Origin: JAXLYE01 sp046351595
Lineage (GTDB): Bacteria; Myxococcota_A; Polyangia; Palsa-1104; JAEUJZ01
Reading direction: 5' to 3'
Assembly: GCA_046351595.1 (NCBI GenBank)
Contig: JAXLYE010000013.1
Span: forward strand, 43,494-107,493
Length of the DNA stretch: 64,000 nucleotides
The notes under the pieces were generated by a model that was not told where the DNA came from, searched no databases, and saw only the letters and a program-made list of their open reading frames with translations. The position numbers and the translations under genes were made by a program. This document shows, in pieces, positions 41,463-50,494 of the stretch. Numbering within the stretch: the stretch's first letter is position 1; each line of letters begins with the position of its first letter.

Positions 41463-43517
41463 ATGTCCGCCGTCGAGCCTTCCCGCTTCTACCTGACGAC
41501 TCCCATCTACTACGCCTCGGGCCCGCCGCACATCGGCCACGCCTACACCACCATCGTCGGTGACGCGCTGGCGCGCTACCAGCGCACGCGCCGCGGCCCG
41601 GGCAACGCCTACTACCTGACCGGCACCGACGAGCACGGCGAGAAGATCGAGCGCGCCGCCATGGCCCACAGCCAGACGCCGCAGGCCTTCGTCGACGACA
41701 TCGCGAGCCAGTACCGCACGGCGTGGCAGGCGCTCGACATCAAGTACGACGACTTCATCCGCACCAGCGAGCCGCGCCACAAAGAGGTGGTGCAGCGGCT
41801 GTGGACGAAGATGCGCGAGCGCGGCGACATCTACCTCGATCGCTACGAGGGCCTGTACTGCGTCAGCTGCGAGAACTTCTACCTCGAGAAGGATCTGCTG
41901 CCCGGCAACCTCTGCCCCGACCACAAGCGGCCCGTCGAGAAACGCAGCGAGGAGGGCTACTTCTTCCGGCTGTCGAAGTACCAGGAGCCGCTCTTGCGCC
42001 TGTACGACACGGTGCCGGACTTCATCTCGCCGCCGCGGCGCATGAACGAGGTCCGCACCTTCGTCGAGAGCGGCCTGCGCGATCTGTCGGTCTCGCGCAG
42101 CTCGTTCAGCTGGGGCGTGCCCGTGCCCGAGGATCCGCGCCACATCATCTACGTGTGGATCGACGCGCTGACCAACTACTACTCGGCGCTGCAGGGCGAT
42201 CCGCGCACCGCCGCGTTCTGGGGCACGCAGGAGCAGCCGCTGGCCGTGCACCTGGTGGGCAAGGAGATCATCCGCTTCCACGCCGTGTACTGGCCGGCGG
42301 TGCTGATGTCGGCCGGGCTGCCGGTGCCGCGCAAGATCCTGGCGCACGGCTGGTGGACCGTCGACGGCGAGAAGATGAGCAAGACGCTGGGCAACGTCAT
42401 CGATCCGGTGGCGCTGGCCGGCGACCTGTCCGCGAGCGCGCTGCGCTACTTCGTGCTGCGCGAGATCCCGCTGGGCGAGGACGGCGACTTCGTCTACGAC
42501 GCGCTGCTGCAGCGCTACAACAGCGAGCTGGCCAACGACCTCGGCAACCTCCTGAACCGCACGCTGGCCATGGTCGAGCGCTACTGCGACGGGCGCGCGC
42601 GGCGCTGGGGCGAAACGGCGGAGCCCGGAGTGCGCGGCGCGAAGCTGGAGACGCAGGCGCACGCGCGCCTGGCCCAGGTCGAGGCGGCGATGGAGGAGAT
42701 GCAGCCGCAGCGCGCCCTCGAGGCGATCTTCGCGCTGGTGCGCGAGGGCAACACGTACCTGGAGCAGGAGGCGCCGTTCACCAAGGTGAAGACGGACCCG
42801 CGCGGCGCGGACGCGATCCTGTACAACGTGCTCGAGCTGCTGCGCTGGCTCGGGGCGATGCTCGATCCGTTCATCCCCGAGCGCGCGCTGGAGCTGCGGC
42901 GGCAGCTCGGGCTGGAGCGGCCCGAGGAGACGTACTGGCCGCGCGCCTGGGGCGAGCTCGCCGACGGCACCGCGGTGCGCAAGGGCTCGCCGCTGTTCCC
43001 GCGCCTGGATCCGGATCAGCAGAAGGCGCTGCTCGACAAGTGGCGGGCGGCCCGCCGCGCCGCGCAGCCCGAGGCCGCAGCGGCGACCGAGCAGCAGGCC
43101 CCGGCCGCGCAGACCGCAGGCCCGGCGACCGCGACCGCGACCGCCGCGCCGTCGACGGCCGCGGCCGCGACGACTGCGCCCGAGCCCACGCCCGAGATCA
43201 CCATCGAGGAGTTCAAGCGGCTGGATCTGCGCATCGCGCGCGTGCTGTCGGCCGAGCGCGTGCCCAAAAAAGATCGGCTGTTTAAGGTCGAGCTGGATCT
43301 GGGGCCCAAGGGCAAGCGGCAGGTGGTCGCGGGGCTGGCGCAGCTCTGCCCGCCCGAGGAGCTGGTCGGCAAGGTCGTAGTCTTCCTGTCGAACCTCAAG
43401 CCGGCCAAGATCGGCGGCATCGTCTCGGGCGGCATGATCCTGGCCGTCGGCGACGAGGCCGTGGTCGGCCTGCTGACCGCAGACCGCGAGGTCCCGCTCG
43501 GCGCCGCGATCCGCTGA
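41463..43517 (+). CDS. metG: methionyl-tRNA synthetase with C-terminal tRNA-binding domain
   Basis: A 684-aa class I aminoacyl-tRNA synthetase. The HIGH-type motif is at residues about 19-22 (PPHIGH), and the KMSKS-type loop reads KMSKT (about 305). A single zinc knuckle (CVSC...CPDH, about 138-165) matches the one-site bacterial form. The anticodon-binding helices end near 520. An Ala/Thr/Pro-rich linker (about 525-575) leads to a Trbp111/EMAP-like OB-fold (LDLRIARVLSAERV ... VVAGLAQLCPPEELVGK), which aids tRNA binding. Start ATG 41463 is followed directly by the conserved YLTTPIYYASG. Confidence 0.93.
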   Translation: MSAVEPSRFYLTTPIYYASGPPHIGHAYTTIVGDALARYQRTRRGPGNAYYLTGTDEHGEKIERAAMAHSQTPQAFVDDIASQYRTAWQALDIKYDDFIRTSEPRHKEVVQRLWTKMRERGDIYLDRYEGLYCVSCENFYLEKDLLPGNLCPDHKRPVEKRSEEGYFFRLSKYQEPLLRLYDTVPDFISPPRRMNEVRTFVESGLRDLSVSRSSFSWGVPVPEDPRHIIYVWIDALTNYYSALQGDPRTAAFWGTQEQPLAVHLVGKEIIRFHAVYWPAVLMSAGLPVPRKILAHGWWTVDGEKMSKTLGNVIDPVALAGDLSASALRYFVLREIPLGEDGDFVYDALLQRYNSELANDLGNLLNRTLAMVERYCDGRARRWGETAEPGVRGAKLETQAHARLAQVEAAMEEMQPQRALEAIFALVREGNTYLEQEAPFTKVKTDPRGADAILYNVLELLRWLGAMLDPFIPERALELRRQLGLERPEETYWPRAWGELADGTAVRKGSPLFPRLDPDQQKALLDKWRAARRAAQPEAAAATEQQAPAAQTAGPATATATAAPSTAAAATTAPEPTPEITIEEFKRLDLRIARVLSAERVPKKDRLFKVELDLGPKGKRQVVAGLAQLCPPEELVGKVVVFLSNLKPAKIGGIVSGGMILAVGDEAVVGLLTADREVPLGAAIR

Positions 43518-43541
43518 CGCAAGACTCGGGGACGCGCGGCC

Positions 43542-44690
43542 TCAGGTCGCTGCCGGCGGGCGGGAGGCGCTCGCCGGCGGCGCACTGAAGGCGCGGGCGC
43601 TTCGACGGGCGATGACGCGGTTCCACAAGAGCAGCGACGCGATGCTCGTCAGCACCACGACCCCCGAGGAGATCGCCTGCGCGTAGTCCGGGTACGCGAC
43701 CGCGACCAGCGCGCTCAGCATCGACAGCGGCGCCACCGGCCAGAGGCTGGGCAGGACCAGGGCCGCGATCACGCAGCTCATCGCCGCCAGCGACACCAGA
43801 TCGAGCGTCACCGCCTGCACGTGGCTGAGCCCGAGCAGCACGCCGATGACGCGCGAGGCCAGCACCTGCCCGCCGAAGACCAGGCCGTAGACGATCATGC
43901 CGCGGTGGAACGGGTTCTTGAGCGCGCGGCGGAACCGGAAGCAGACGAAGACAAAGACCGCGAAGTAGGCGAACGCCGTCGCCAGCGAGGCGCGGAACGG
44001 GCTCACGTTGAGCAGCAGCAGCACGCGCATGCCCAGCAGCGCGACCAGGATGAACGCGATCATGCTGATGGTGACGCGCCGCCGCGTGCGCGGGCCCGCG
44101 GTCAGGTCCACGTTCGGATCGAAACAGAGCGCCGCCAGCAGCTCGCGCATCGACGGGAAGCGCTGCGTCGGCGAGGCCGACAGCCCGCGCAGCAGCGCCT
44201 GGTGCACCGGCATCGGCACCTGGCTGCCGGAGGGCCGCGGCCGCACCTTGCCCGCGACCGTGCTGTACGCGAGCTTCTCGATGGTGTCGCCGGCAAAGGG
44301 GAGCTGGCCGTAGAGCGCCTCGTACAGCGCCACACAGAAGCTGAACTGGTCGCTGCGGCTGTCGATCGGCTCACCCAGGTGCTGCTCGGGAGACATGTAC
44401 AGCGGCGTGCCGAGCAGCACTCCGGCCTGCGTCACCGGCGACAAGAGCGGCAGCTCGTCCTGCGATCGCCGGATCACCGGCACGGGCACGCTGAGCGGCT
44501 GGAGCGTGCCGCCGCCGGACTTGTCGTCGATGCGCGCCAGCCCGAAGTCCGCGACCCGCGGCCGCCCGTCCTTGCCGATGAGGACATTGTCCGGCTGAGC
44601 GTAGCCGCCGTCGGAGAAGGGGCGCCAAGCGTTCCGGAGCCGGAGCGAAGGGATTGCAGATCGCCAAGATGCGGGACAGGAACGGTTCAC
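43542..44690 (-). CDS. Ser/Thr kinase lacking the N-lobe, with six membrane spans (probable pseudogene)
   Basis: A 382-aa frame. After a 40-residue N-terminus (start uncertain) the protein runs straight into PDNVLIGKDGRPRVADFGLAR, i.e. it begins inside the catalytic loop; the Gly-rich loop, the ATP-binding Lys and the HRD motif are missing (YAQPDNV stands where HRDxKPDNV is expected). The C-lobe is otherwise intact (DFG, LLGTPLYMSPEQ, DQFSFCVALYEAL, and a terminal Arg). About six transmembrane helices follow. The upstream end is made of a dispersed repeat also seen at 55715-55770. It cannot be an active kinase as it stands. Confidence 0.7.
   Translation of the reverse strand: MNRSCPASWRSAIPSLRLRNAWRPFSDGGYAQPDNVLIGKDGRPRVADFGLARIDDKSGGGTLQPLSVPVPVIRRSQDELPLLSPVTQAGVLLGTPLYMSPEQHLGEPIDSRSDQFSFCVALYEALYGQLPFAGDTIEKLAYSTVAGKVRPRPSGSQVPMPVHQALLRGLSASPTQRFPSMRELLAALCFDPNVDLTAGPRTRRRVTISMIAFILVALLGMRVLLLLNVSPFRASLATAFAYFAVFVFVCFRFRRALKNPFHRGMIVYGLVFGGQVLASRVIGVLLGLSHVQAVTLDLVSLAAMSCVIAALVLPSLWPVAPLSMLSALVAVAYPDYAQAISSGVVVLTSIASLLLWNRVIARRSARAFSAPPASASRPPAAT
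44583..44639. repeat. dispersed repeat forming the 5' end of a truncated kinase gene, copy 1
   Basis: GAC(A/G)TTGTCCGGCTGAGCGTA and the next 35 nt match 55715-55770 at roughly 80 percent by eye, including the CGTTCC near the end. In copy 1 the repeat stops exactly at the PDNV codons of the kinase; in copy 2 no kinase follows. Confidence 0.6.
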
Positions 44691-44725
44691 CCGCTCAAAC
44701 GGACTCTCCAGACGAACGGAGTCTG

Positions 44726-44768
44726 TCTCGGGTACTTACGGAATGACGCCTCCGTAGGCTTCCCGAGA
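44726..44768 (-). terminator. nested hairpin downstream of a histidine kinase gene
   Basis: TCTCGGG (44726-44732) pairs with CCCGAGA (44762-44768), and inside it TACGGA (44737-44742) pairs with TCCGTA (44751-44756). It lies 18 nt after the histidine kinase stop codon on the minus strand. There is no T-run, so intrinsic termination is uncertain. Confidence 0.4.
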
Positions 44769-44785
44769 TCGCGTCCGTCCGATCT

Positions 44786-45880
44786 CTACATCGCCCTGTT
44801 TGATTCGGGAGGCGGGGGCTGCCGCACGAGCTCGATGAAGAAGACACAGCCCGTGCCGGGGAGGCTGCGGGCGTGCAGGGTGCCGCCGCAGGCCTCGACG
44901 GCGCGGCGGCTGATCGCGAGCCCCAGACCGAGGCCGCTGCGGTCCTTGCCGCGCTGCTCGAACGGGCGGAACAGCTCTTCCGGATCGCCGGCCAGGCCGC
45001 CGCACTCGTCGCTGATCTCGATGAGGATGCGATCGCCTGTGGCGCGGACCGCCAGCGTAACCGTGCCGCCGGGGCGGGTGAACTTGAGCGCGTTCTGCAA
45101 AAGGTTGGTCGCCGCGGAGGCCAGCAGCTGCCGATCGACCTCGACGTAGAGCCCGGGCTCGACCGGGCGGACGACCAGGAAGCAGCCGCGGGCGCTCGCC
45201 TCCAGCAGCCCCATGACCTCGAGCTCTTCGACGAAGGCCGCGACCGGGGCGAGAGACGGCGCATAGCGCCCCGCATCAAGGCGCACGCTCACCAGCGAGC
45301 GATCGATGAGGTCGCGCAGCCCGGTCAGGCTGCTGGCCAGCAAGGCGCTGGTGCTGCCCTCGACCCCGAGGTTCCCCCGCTTCAGCGCCTCGAAAGCCAG
45401 CAGGGCGGCGGTGAGCAGGTTGCGCATCTCGTGCGCGACGGCGCCAAGATGCTCTGCCCGGCTCACCTGGAGCGCGCGCTCCCGCTCGCTGGCAAACTCT
45501 GTCACCGACTCCGCCATGACCTCGTCGAGGCAGCGGTTGAACAGGCGGTACTCCTCGGCGCTGATGCTCACGCCCTGCTCGTCGGCCAGCTCGGTGACCG
45601 CCTGGCAGACGTCGCCGTAGCCGTGGATGAGCGCGCTCACCGTGATGCCCAGCCGCTGCATGGAGCGGCCGTGCCGGGTCGCGCTCGCGCCCATGTCGGC
45701 GCCTGCCTGCTGCGAGCCGCGCAGCCGCTCGATCAGCTGCTCCAAAAACAGCGGGACCCCGTCGCACAGCTCGGCCTCGGTCGGGCGCGGCGCCGGGCGG
45801 GCGGCGATCTTGGCGCGAGAGCGCGCGAGGATCTCCGACCGGTTGGTCGTAAGGAACTCGTGCAGCATGCTGCGGAGCAT
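44786..45880 (-). CDS. sensor histidine kinase
   Basis: A 364-aa soluble histidine kinase. Residues 1-130 are a helical sensor or dimerisation region without transmembrane segment (similar to N-termini of RsbR-type or RsbRD-like regulators, weakly). The H box is AHEMRNLLTAALLAFEAL near residue 150, with His in the expected site. The ATPase domain has NLLQNALKFT (N box), DECGGLA (G1, with Cys in place of the usual Asn/Gly), a GLGLGLAISRR G2 motif and FFIELV at the end. It lies 51 nt downstream of the receiver gene on the same strand, so the two form a pair. Confidence 0.85.
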   Translation of the reverse strand: MLRSMLHEFLTTNRSEILARSRAKIAARPAPRPTEAELCDGVPLFLEQLIERLRGSQQAGADMGASATRHGRSMQRLGITVSALIHGYGDVCQAVTELADEQGVSISAEEYRLFNRCLDEVMAESVTEFASERERALQVSRAEHLGAVAHEMRNLLTAALLAFEALKRGNLGVEGSTSALLASSLTGLRDLIDRSLVSVRLDAGRYAPSLAPVAAFVEELEVMGLLEASARGCFLVVRPVEPGLYVEVDRQLLASAATNLLQNALKFTRPGGTVTLAVRATGDRILIEISDECGGLAGDPEELFRPFEQRGKDRSGLGLGLAISRRAVEACGGTLHARSLPGTGCVFFIELVRQPPPPESNRAM

Positions 45881-45931
45881 CCTACGGCTCTGCGCCGCGG
45901 GGGAATAGGGAATCGACGTGCGTCGCGCGCG

Positions 45932-46366
45932 TCAGCTCGGTCTGGCGCTCGAGCTCGTCACTCGCAGCGCCCGGCTCACGTACTGGTGGCCGGCGAGGAC
46001 CTGGGCAATGCCCTCGACGATGTCATCGGGATAACCCTTGAGGACGTAGCCGCGGGCCCCGACCGAGAGGGCCTGCTCGACGTAGGCCGGATCTCTGTGG
46101 CCTGACAGCATCAGGCAGCGCAGCGCGGGCCGGTGCGCCAAAAGCTTCTGGAGCAGCGCGATCCCGCTCAGGCCAGGCAGCGACATGTCGATGAGCACCA
46201 GGTCCGCCGCCACACCGCCGGGCGCAGCGAGCACGGCCAGCGCCTCTTCGGCCGAGGACGCCTCGCCGCAGACCACGAGGCCGGGCAGCCCCTCGACGGC
46301 GCCCCGCAGGGCCTGCCGCATGAGCGAGTGATCCTCGACAAGGAAGACTTGGCTCAGCTGGTTCAT
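45932..46366 (-). CDS. single-domain response regulator
   Basis: A 144-aa receiver-only protein: acidic pocket E11-D12, phosphoacceptor D60 (VLIDMSLPGLSG), a Ser in the SGHRD switch site and the conserved Lys in VLKGYPDD. The sequence is of the LuxR/NarL receiver type but the DNA-binding domain is absent; a short Ser/Arg tail follows. It likely receives phosphate from the histidine kinase encoded directly downstream and passes on the signal by protein contact. Confidence 0.85.
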   Translation of the reverse strand: MNQLSQVFLVEDHSLMRQALRGAVEGLPGLVVCGEASSAEEALAVLAAPGGVAADLVLIDMSLPGLSGIALLQKLLAHRPALRCLMLSGHRDPAYVEQALSVGARGYVLKGYPDDIVEGIAQVLAGHQYVSRALRVTSSSARPS

Positions 46367-46563
46367 GGGGTCATCGGGATTATGTCACGGACCCCCGAAC
46401 GAGCCGCCAGGTTGGCGGTCGAAGCCCCCGCGGCCGGCGCTCAGCGCACCGCACGCCACGAAGCTCGCGCAGACGACTGCGCGCCTCACGCAGCGGGACG
46501 GGATGGGCCTCCGCACAAGCACCGGCGTCGGCGCTTGAGGAGGCCAGAGAAGAGAGGCTGCGA

Positions 46564-47031
46564 TCAGCCGCGATCGGCGGCGTTGACGCGCAGCGTACGG
46601 CCGTCCAGATCGGCGCCGTTCATCTGCTTGATCGCCGCCGCGGCGTCGAGCGGCTTCTCGAACGTGACGAAGCCGAAGCCGCGCGACCGCCCGGTCGAGC
46701 GATCGGTGACGATGGCGGCTTCCTGCAGCGGCCCGAAGCGACGGAACGCCTCTTTGAGCTGCTCGTCGCTCGTATCCCACGACAGGCCGCCGACGAAGAG
46801 CTTGGTCGGTCCGTAGGATCCCTTGGGGCCGCGCGGCGCCACACCGGAGATGTTGATGTCCTCCAGCTTCACCTCGGGCAGCCGCTCGGCCGCCACGTAG
46901 TGATCGATGGGGGCGCCGCTGCCCTGCGAGCGCTGGGCGCGGTTGCGCTGGAGGCGCTCGGCCTTGTCCTTCTTCTTCTGATCCCGGGTCGCCTCACGCA
47001 GGCGTTTCCCGCCTGAAACCCCAAAGGCCAT
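46564..47031 (-). CDS. RRM-domain RNA-binding protein
   Basis: A 155-aa protein. The N-terminal 70 residues are basic and disordered (KKKDKAERLQRNRAQRSQG). The C-terminal RRM has RNP2 KLFVGGLSWD and RNP1 RGFGFVTFE, so it should bind single-stranded RNA. Bacterial RRM proteins of this type are common in cyanobacteria and myxobacteria and often respond to cold. The second RRM gene begins 484 nt further along on the same strand. Confidence 0.85.
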   Translation of the reverse strand: MAFGVSGGKRLREATRDQKKKDKAERLQRNRAQRSQGSGAPIDHYVAAERLPEVKLEDINISGVAPRGPKGSYGPTKLFVGGLSWDTSDEQLKEAFRRFGPLQEAAIVTDRSTGRSRGFGFVTFEKPLDAAAAIKQMNGADLDGRTLRVNAADRG

Positions 47032-47164
47032 GTGTTGGTACCTGTCCTTGCGCTGCGCCCCCTGCTCAGATGGGTGGCGGCTGTCCGCGGCTTGAAAGAG
47101 GGAGTCGTTCGAGCGCGCCGGCCTCTCGAGCCGTCGGCGCGCTCGGTGCTACCGAGCGGCAGGG

Positions 47165-47515
47165 CTACCAGCGGCTGCGGCTCGCGCCGCCACCGCTGCG
47201 GAAGCCGCCGCCGCCGCCGCCACCACCACCACCGCTGCGGAAGCCGCCGCCGCCGCCACCGCCACCGGTGCGCTCCTCGGCCTCGCTGATCCGCAGCGAG
47301 CGGCCGTCGAGCTGGCGGCCGTTCAGCTGCGCGATCGCGCCGCGCGCCTCGGCGTCGGTGCTCATCTCGACGAAGGCAAAGCCGCGCGAGCGACCGGTCT
47401 CGCGGTCGGTCATGAGCTTGACCTCAGCCACCGAGCCCTCCTGGGCAAACAGAGAGCGCAGGCCCTCCTCGGTCGCATCGTACGAGAGGTTGCCGACGTA
47501 GATTCGCTTTCCCAT
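47165..47515 (-). CDS. Gly-rich RRM RNA-binding protein
   Basis: A 116-aa protein starting at ATG 47515 with AAGGAG 7 nt upstream (the longer frame to 47602 is rejected). Residues 3-80 are an RRM: RNP2 RIYVGNLSYD and RNP1 RGFAFVEMS. Residues about 88-116 are a Gly/Ser/Arg tail with two FRSGGG blocks. This RRM-plus-Gly-rich architecture is the classic cold-shock RNA-binding type. The leader upstream is about 500 nt long and AT-rich, as expected of a cold-regulated mRNA, but no RNA element was recognised. Confidence 0.9.
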   Translation of the reverse strand: MGKRIYVGNLSYDATEEGLRSLFAQEGSVAEVKLMTDRETGRSRGFAFVEMSTDAEARGAIAQLNGRQLDGRSLRISEAEERTGGGGGGGGFRSGGGGGGGGGGFRSGGGASRSRW

Positions 47516-48065
47516 GTGATTCTCCTTGAGTCGCGTGAACGGAGCTGCCGTCCGCAGAGGCCCTGATGTGTCCCGCTCACTGAGGCTCAAACGAGGTGGC
47601 ACACACGGTCCAGCGACGTAGAGAGACAGAGGTAAAGCGAAAACGAGCTTATATCGGGTCTAACACGAACAAAAAAGAAAGGCTCCTAGTTTCTTCTCCG
47701 GCCGCCGCCGCCGGGCCCGGTCAGCGTCAGGACGCGGGGCCGAAAGATTTTTCGGTTTTTCTTCTGGCAAGCACCCGGCCGCGCTCGTTCAGCCGCAAGA
47801 ACACCCTTGGCTACATGACGCAGGGTTTTTGCGGATTCAGGCGTTTTTTAAGCGTTACGATCAAGACACAGCGGCGATTTCGAGATTTATTTCATGAACA
47901 ACAATGCGCATATAGCCGTGCAATAGTCAGGTAGCGCTCGTTTCAGCGGTTCGGTCAGCGATTCCGGGTGATATGATCTCGAGGCTGGCCACTGAGCACC
48001 GGACGCGGATCTTTCCTACGGTGTGATCTCTGGCAGTAACGGCAACGCACCCGGGACGATATTCG
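47516..48065. other. long intergenic leader region (550 nt)
   Basis: No coding frame is supported. The minus-strand side holds the leader of the Gly-rich RRM gene, with an AT-rich 50 nt (47670-47770), a possible -10 (TATAAG near 47647) and a T-run. The plus-strand side precedes a small gene. A search for cold-shock-type RNA structure would be worthwhile, but none is apparent by eye. Confidence 0.4.
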
Positions 48066-48281
48066 ATGAGACAGAACGACCTCCTCCAGCAGATCGCGAG
48101 CGCCAAGAGCGAAATCACCTCAGCCCAAGATGCCGTCCACGGCGTCCTGCACGAGATGCAGGTGTCGGTGAGCGGCGAAGAGGTGGGGATCAGCCAGGTG
48201 GCCGAGGACGCTTTCGAGCGGCTGCGAGGCGCCCGCGGCAGCCTGGCCGACCTCGAGAAGCAGCTCTCGGCCGAGCAGTGA
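48066..48281 (+). CDS. small coiled-coil protein (71 aa)
   Basis: MRQNDLLQQIASAKSEIT... is a mostly helical, Gln/Glu/Ala-rich peptide with heptad spacing (LLQQIASAKSEITSAQ and RLRGARGSLADLEKQL), likely a short coiled coil. A purine-rich stretch lies before the ATG. No family recognised; it converges with a minus-strand gene 60 nt downstream. Confidence 0.55.
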   Translation: MRQNDLLQQIASAKSEITSAQDAVHGVLHEMQVSVSGEEVGISQVAEDAFERLRGARGSLADLEKQLSAEQ

Positions 48282-48340
48282 TCCGCGGCCGGCCCGACGG
48301 AGCGCGGGGCGCGGGGCGCGGTCGGGCGCCTAATCGTCGC

Positions 48341-48538
48341 CTAGTCGTCGGCGCCGCTGCGAGCGCCCGGGGCGATCGGGGCGGCCGGGTCGAACGCGCA
48401 GCAGCCGGTGCAGCTCCAGGACATCCAGCGCCCGGTGCAGGCCTCGTTGAGGCACTCGCGGTAGAACCGGCAGTTGACGTGCCGAAAGGGGGGCTCGGCG
48501 GCGGGCCGGATCAAGCGGAGCGGGGCACGGAGCGGCAA
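48341..48538 (-). CDS. small Cys-rich zinc-binding-like protein (65 aa)
   Basis: The pattern C-x3-Y-x2-C-L-x2-A-C-x4-W-x3-C-x2-C-C (CRFYRECLNEACTGRWMSWSC and TGCC) resembles small proteins of delta-proteobacteria and myxobacteria that carry a Cys cluster for metal. The order and spacing are conserved-looking, but I cannot name the family. The gap to the neighbouring desaturase gene on the same strand is 239 nt and carries a long palindrome. Confidence 0.6.
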   Translation of the reverse strand: MPLRAPLRLIRPAAEPPFRHVNCRFYRECLNEACTGRWMSWSCTGCCAFDPAAPIAPGARSGADD

Positions 48539-48676
48539 GGTTGGACCTCTTTCGGCTTCTGCAGCCAGCGACGGGAATTCATTGAAATAAGGTTCGCTGA
48601 GATTTGAATGTAGTCCGGCGATTTTCTTGATGATTCAACGGTAGGATCCAATGGCGGCAGAGGCGATTTTTTAAAA

Positions 48677-48693
48677 CAAATTGGGCCAATTTG
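48677..48693. promoter_or_regulatory. 17-bp palindrome CAAATTGG-G-CCAATTTG
   Basis: Perfect 8-bp arms around a single G (48677-48693) in a short AT-rich patch between the desaturase stop and the upstream side of the Cys-rich gene. This is the form of a transcription-factor binding site and would lie about 140 nt upstream of the Cys-rich gene start. Confidence 0.45.
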
Positions 48694-48777
48694 ATTTCTG
48701 CAGGATAACACAAAAAAGTATTTCACCGTTTCTTACGCGAAGGAGCGCCCGCCCGCCCCGGTCGCGAGCTGAGCGCA

Positions 48778-49890
48778 TCAGGCCGACCGCAGCGACGGGT
48801 GCGTCTCGGGCGCAGCGGCGGCCGTGTCGCGGCCCATCCGGTAGACCCAGCGCGCGTGCGCGGCCACGGCCTCCCAGAAGGTGTCGTACGCGCGATAGCG
48901 GATTCCGTGCTCGGCGCAGGTCTGCTTCACGATCTGGGAGAGCGCGGGGTAGTGGACGTGGCAGATGCGCGGAAACAGGTGGTGCTCGACCTGATAATTG
49001 AGCCCGCCCAGGAACCACGTCAGCACGCGCGAGCGCGGGGCAAAGTCGACCGTCGTCTCGACCTGGTGCACCGCCCAGTCGCGGGTCATCGCGTGGTCGG
49101 CGTTCGGCACCGGGAACTCGGCACGCTCCAGGCAGTGCGCCAGCTGGAACACCACGGACAGCGTCAGACCCAGCGTCAGCGCCGACACCACGTAGGCCAG
49201 CGCCACTCCCTTCGCCGGGCGCAGGCACAGCGGAATGACCAGAGCCCACAGCAGATACAGCGCCTTCATTCCCAGAATGCCGGCGAGGCCCCAGCGCGAC
49301 GGTCGAGGGAAGCGCTGGGTGCCGATGCGGCCTGTCACCAGGTCGCGGTAGTCGTCAAAGAAGATCCACTTGAACGGCAGCATCATGTACAGAAACCAGA
49401 TGTAGAGGTGCTGGTAGCGATGGAACGAGCGACGCGGGTGGTTCGGAGTGAGGCGGGCGAAGAAGCCCACGTCCGTGTCGGCATCGACGTGCGCGATGTT
49501 GGTGTACGTGTGGTGGACGATGTTGTGCTTGAAGTGCCAGACGTACGAGCTGGCGCCGATGAGATCGAGCGTCAGCGCCATCACCCGGTTGATGCCCGAG
49601 CGGCTGGAGTAGCCGCCGTGGCCGCCGTCGTGCTGGACCGAGAACCCCAGCCCGGCCATGGCCAGCCCGCCGGAGATGCTCAGCAGCACGACCTGCCACG
49701 CGGTGTCGGCCCACAAGAGCAGCCCCAGGTACGAGGCGAGCAGCCAGCCGAGGATCACCGCGGTCTTGGCGTACATGCGCGGGCTGTCCCGGCTCGAAAC
49801 CTGGGCCTGCTCGAAGTACGCGGCGACGCGGGACTTGAGCGTGGAGAAGAAATCGCTGGAGCCGGGGAAGCGGATCTTGATGGGTTCCAT
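48778..49890 (-). CDS. membrane fatty acid desaturase
   Basis: A 370-aa acyl-lipid/acyl-CoA desaturase. Three His clusters bind the di-iron centre: HDGGHGG (about 87-93), HFKHNIVHHTYTN (about 120-132), and QVEHHLFPRICH near 300, the last with a Gln before the His pair as in front-end desaturases (delta-5/delta-6/linoleoyl type). Four hydrophobic helices surround them. There is no fused cytochrome b5 domain, so an electron donor must come from elsewhere. The start at 49890 places MEPIKIRFP before the first amphipathic helix. Confidence 0.88.
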   Translation of the reverse strand: MEPIKIRFPGSSDFFSTLKSRVAAYFEQAQVSSRDSPRMYAKTAVILGWLLASYLGLLLWADTAWQVVLLSISGGLAMAGLGFSVQHDGGHGGYSSRSGINRVMALTLDLIGASSYVWHFKHNIVHHTYTNIAHVDADTDVGFFARLTPNHPRRSFHRYQHLYIWFLYMMLPFKWIFFDDYRDLVTGRIGTQRFPRPSRWGLAGILGMKALYLLWALVIPLCLRPAKGVALAYVVSALTLGLTLSVVFQLAHCLERAEFPVPNADHAMTRDWAVHQVETTVDFAPRSRVLTWFLGGLNYQVEHHLFPRICHVHYPALSQIVKQTCAEHGIRYRAYDTFWEAVAAHARWVYRMGRDTAAAAPETHPSLRSA

Positions 49891-50494
49891 GCGCTGTCCG
49901 ATGCAAGGGGTTCAGCTTGGTGGCGGACTCCGTGGACCGCCCGCACGGCGGCTCGGCCTCCTGACGTTTGCGATAGCTCTGTAGGGTTATGTCCGCTCGC
50001 GACGTTCTACCATTTTGCAGGGTTTCCCTGAGGTTCTTCGGGAATTCGTAACTTGAATTGAATTGTACAGCTTTGTGCAAATCCGGCTTGTCCAAGCTTT
50101 GGCCGACAGCCCGCGAGCCGCGCCCCCCGCCTCCGGGGATCCTCGTCGCTGCCAGGGATCTCGAACGGCTTTGCTGTTGTTTTTTGCGTGGCCCGACGTT
50201 CGCACGTCTTTTACGGATCGTCCGCGCCCGCTGAGCATCCGCGCCAAAAAATTCGAGATTGGCTTTGCGCAAGAGTACAAAGAAGCATACGATCAGTGGC
50301 TATTCGTTTGGTCCTTGTGCCTTTGGGGCCGATGGATCCTTGCGCTGAGCGCGGCGTCTCGTCTGGCCTCCCCGGGGACCCGCAGGCGCTGCTTCGCAGC
50401 CTGACTTGAGCGTGCGATCACCGGCCGCGCTGGGCCTCGCGCAGCCTGGCGGCGAGCGCATGCTCTTCCACGCGGCACGACGAAAGGCAAGACC
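49891..50494. other. intergenic region (604 nt), no supported gene
   Basis: Between divergent genes for the desaturase and an unknown 542-aa protein. Local AT-rich stretches (50045-50085) may hold promoters. Open frames here (for example plus strand 50063-50404) are low-complexity and have no ribosome site. Confidence 0.4.

Noticed and set aside
39212..41464. 750-codon minus-strand frame over DUF362 and thioredoxin genes
   Set aside because: Antisense shadow; the plus-strand genes have motifs and ribosome sites.
50063..50404. 113-codon frame in the desaturase upstream region
   Set aside because: No ribosome site, no domain and a composition typical of random GC-rich DNA.
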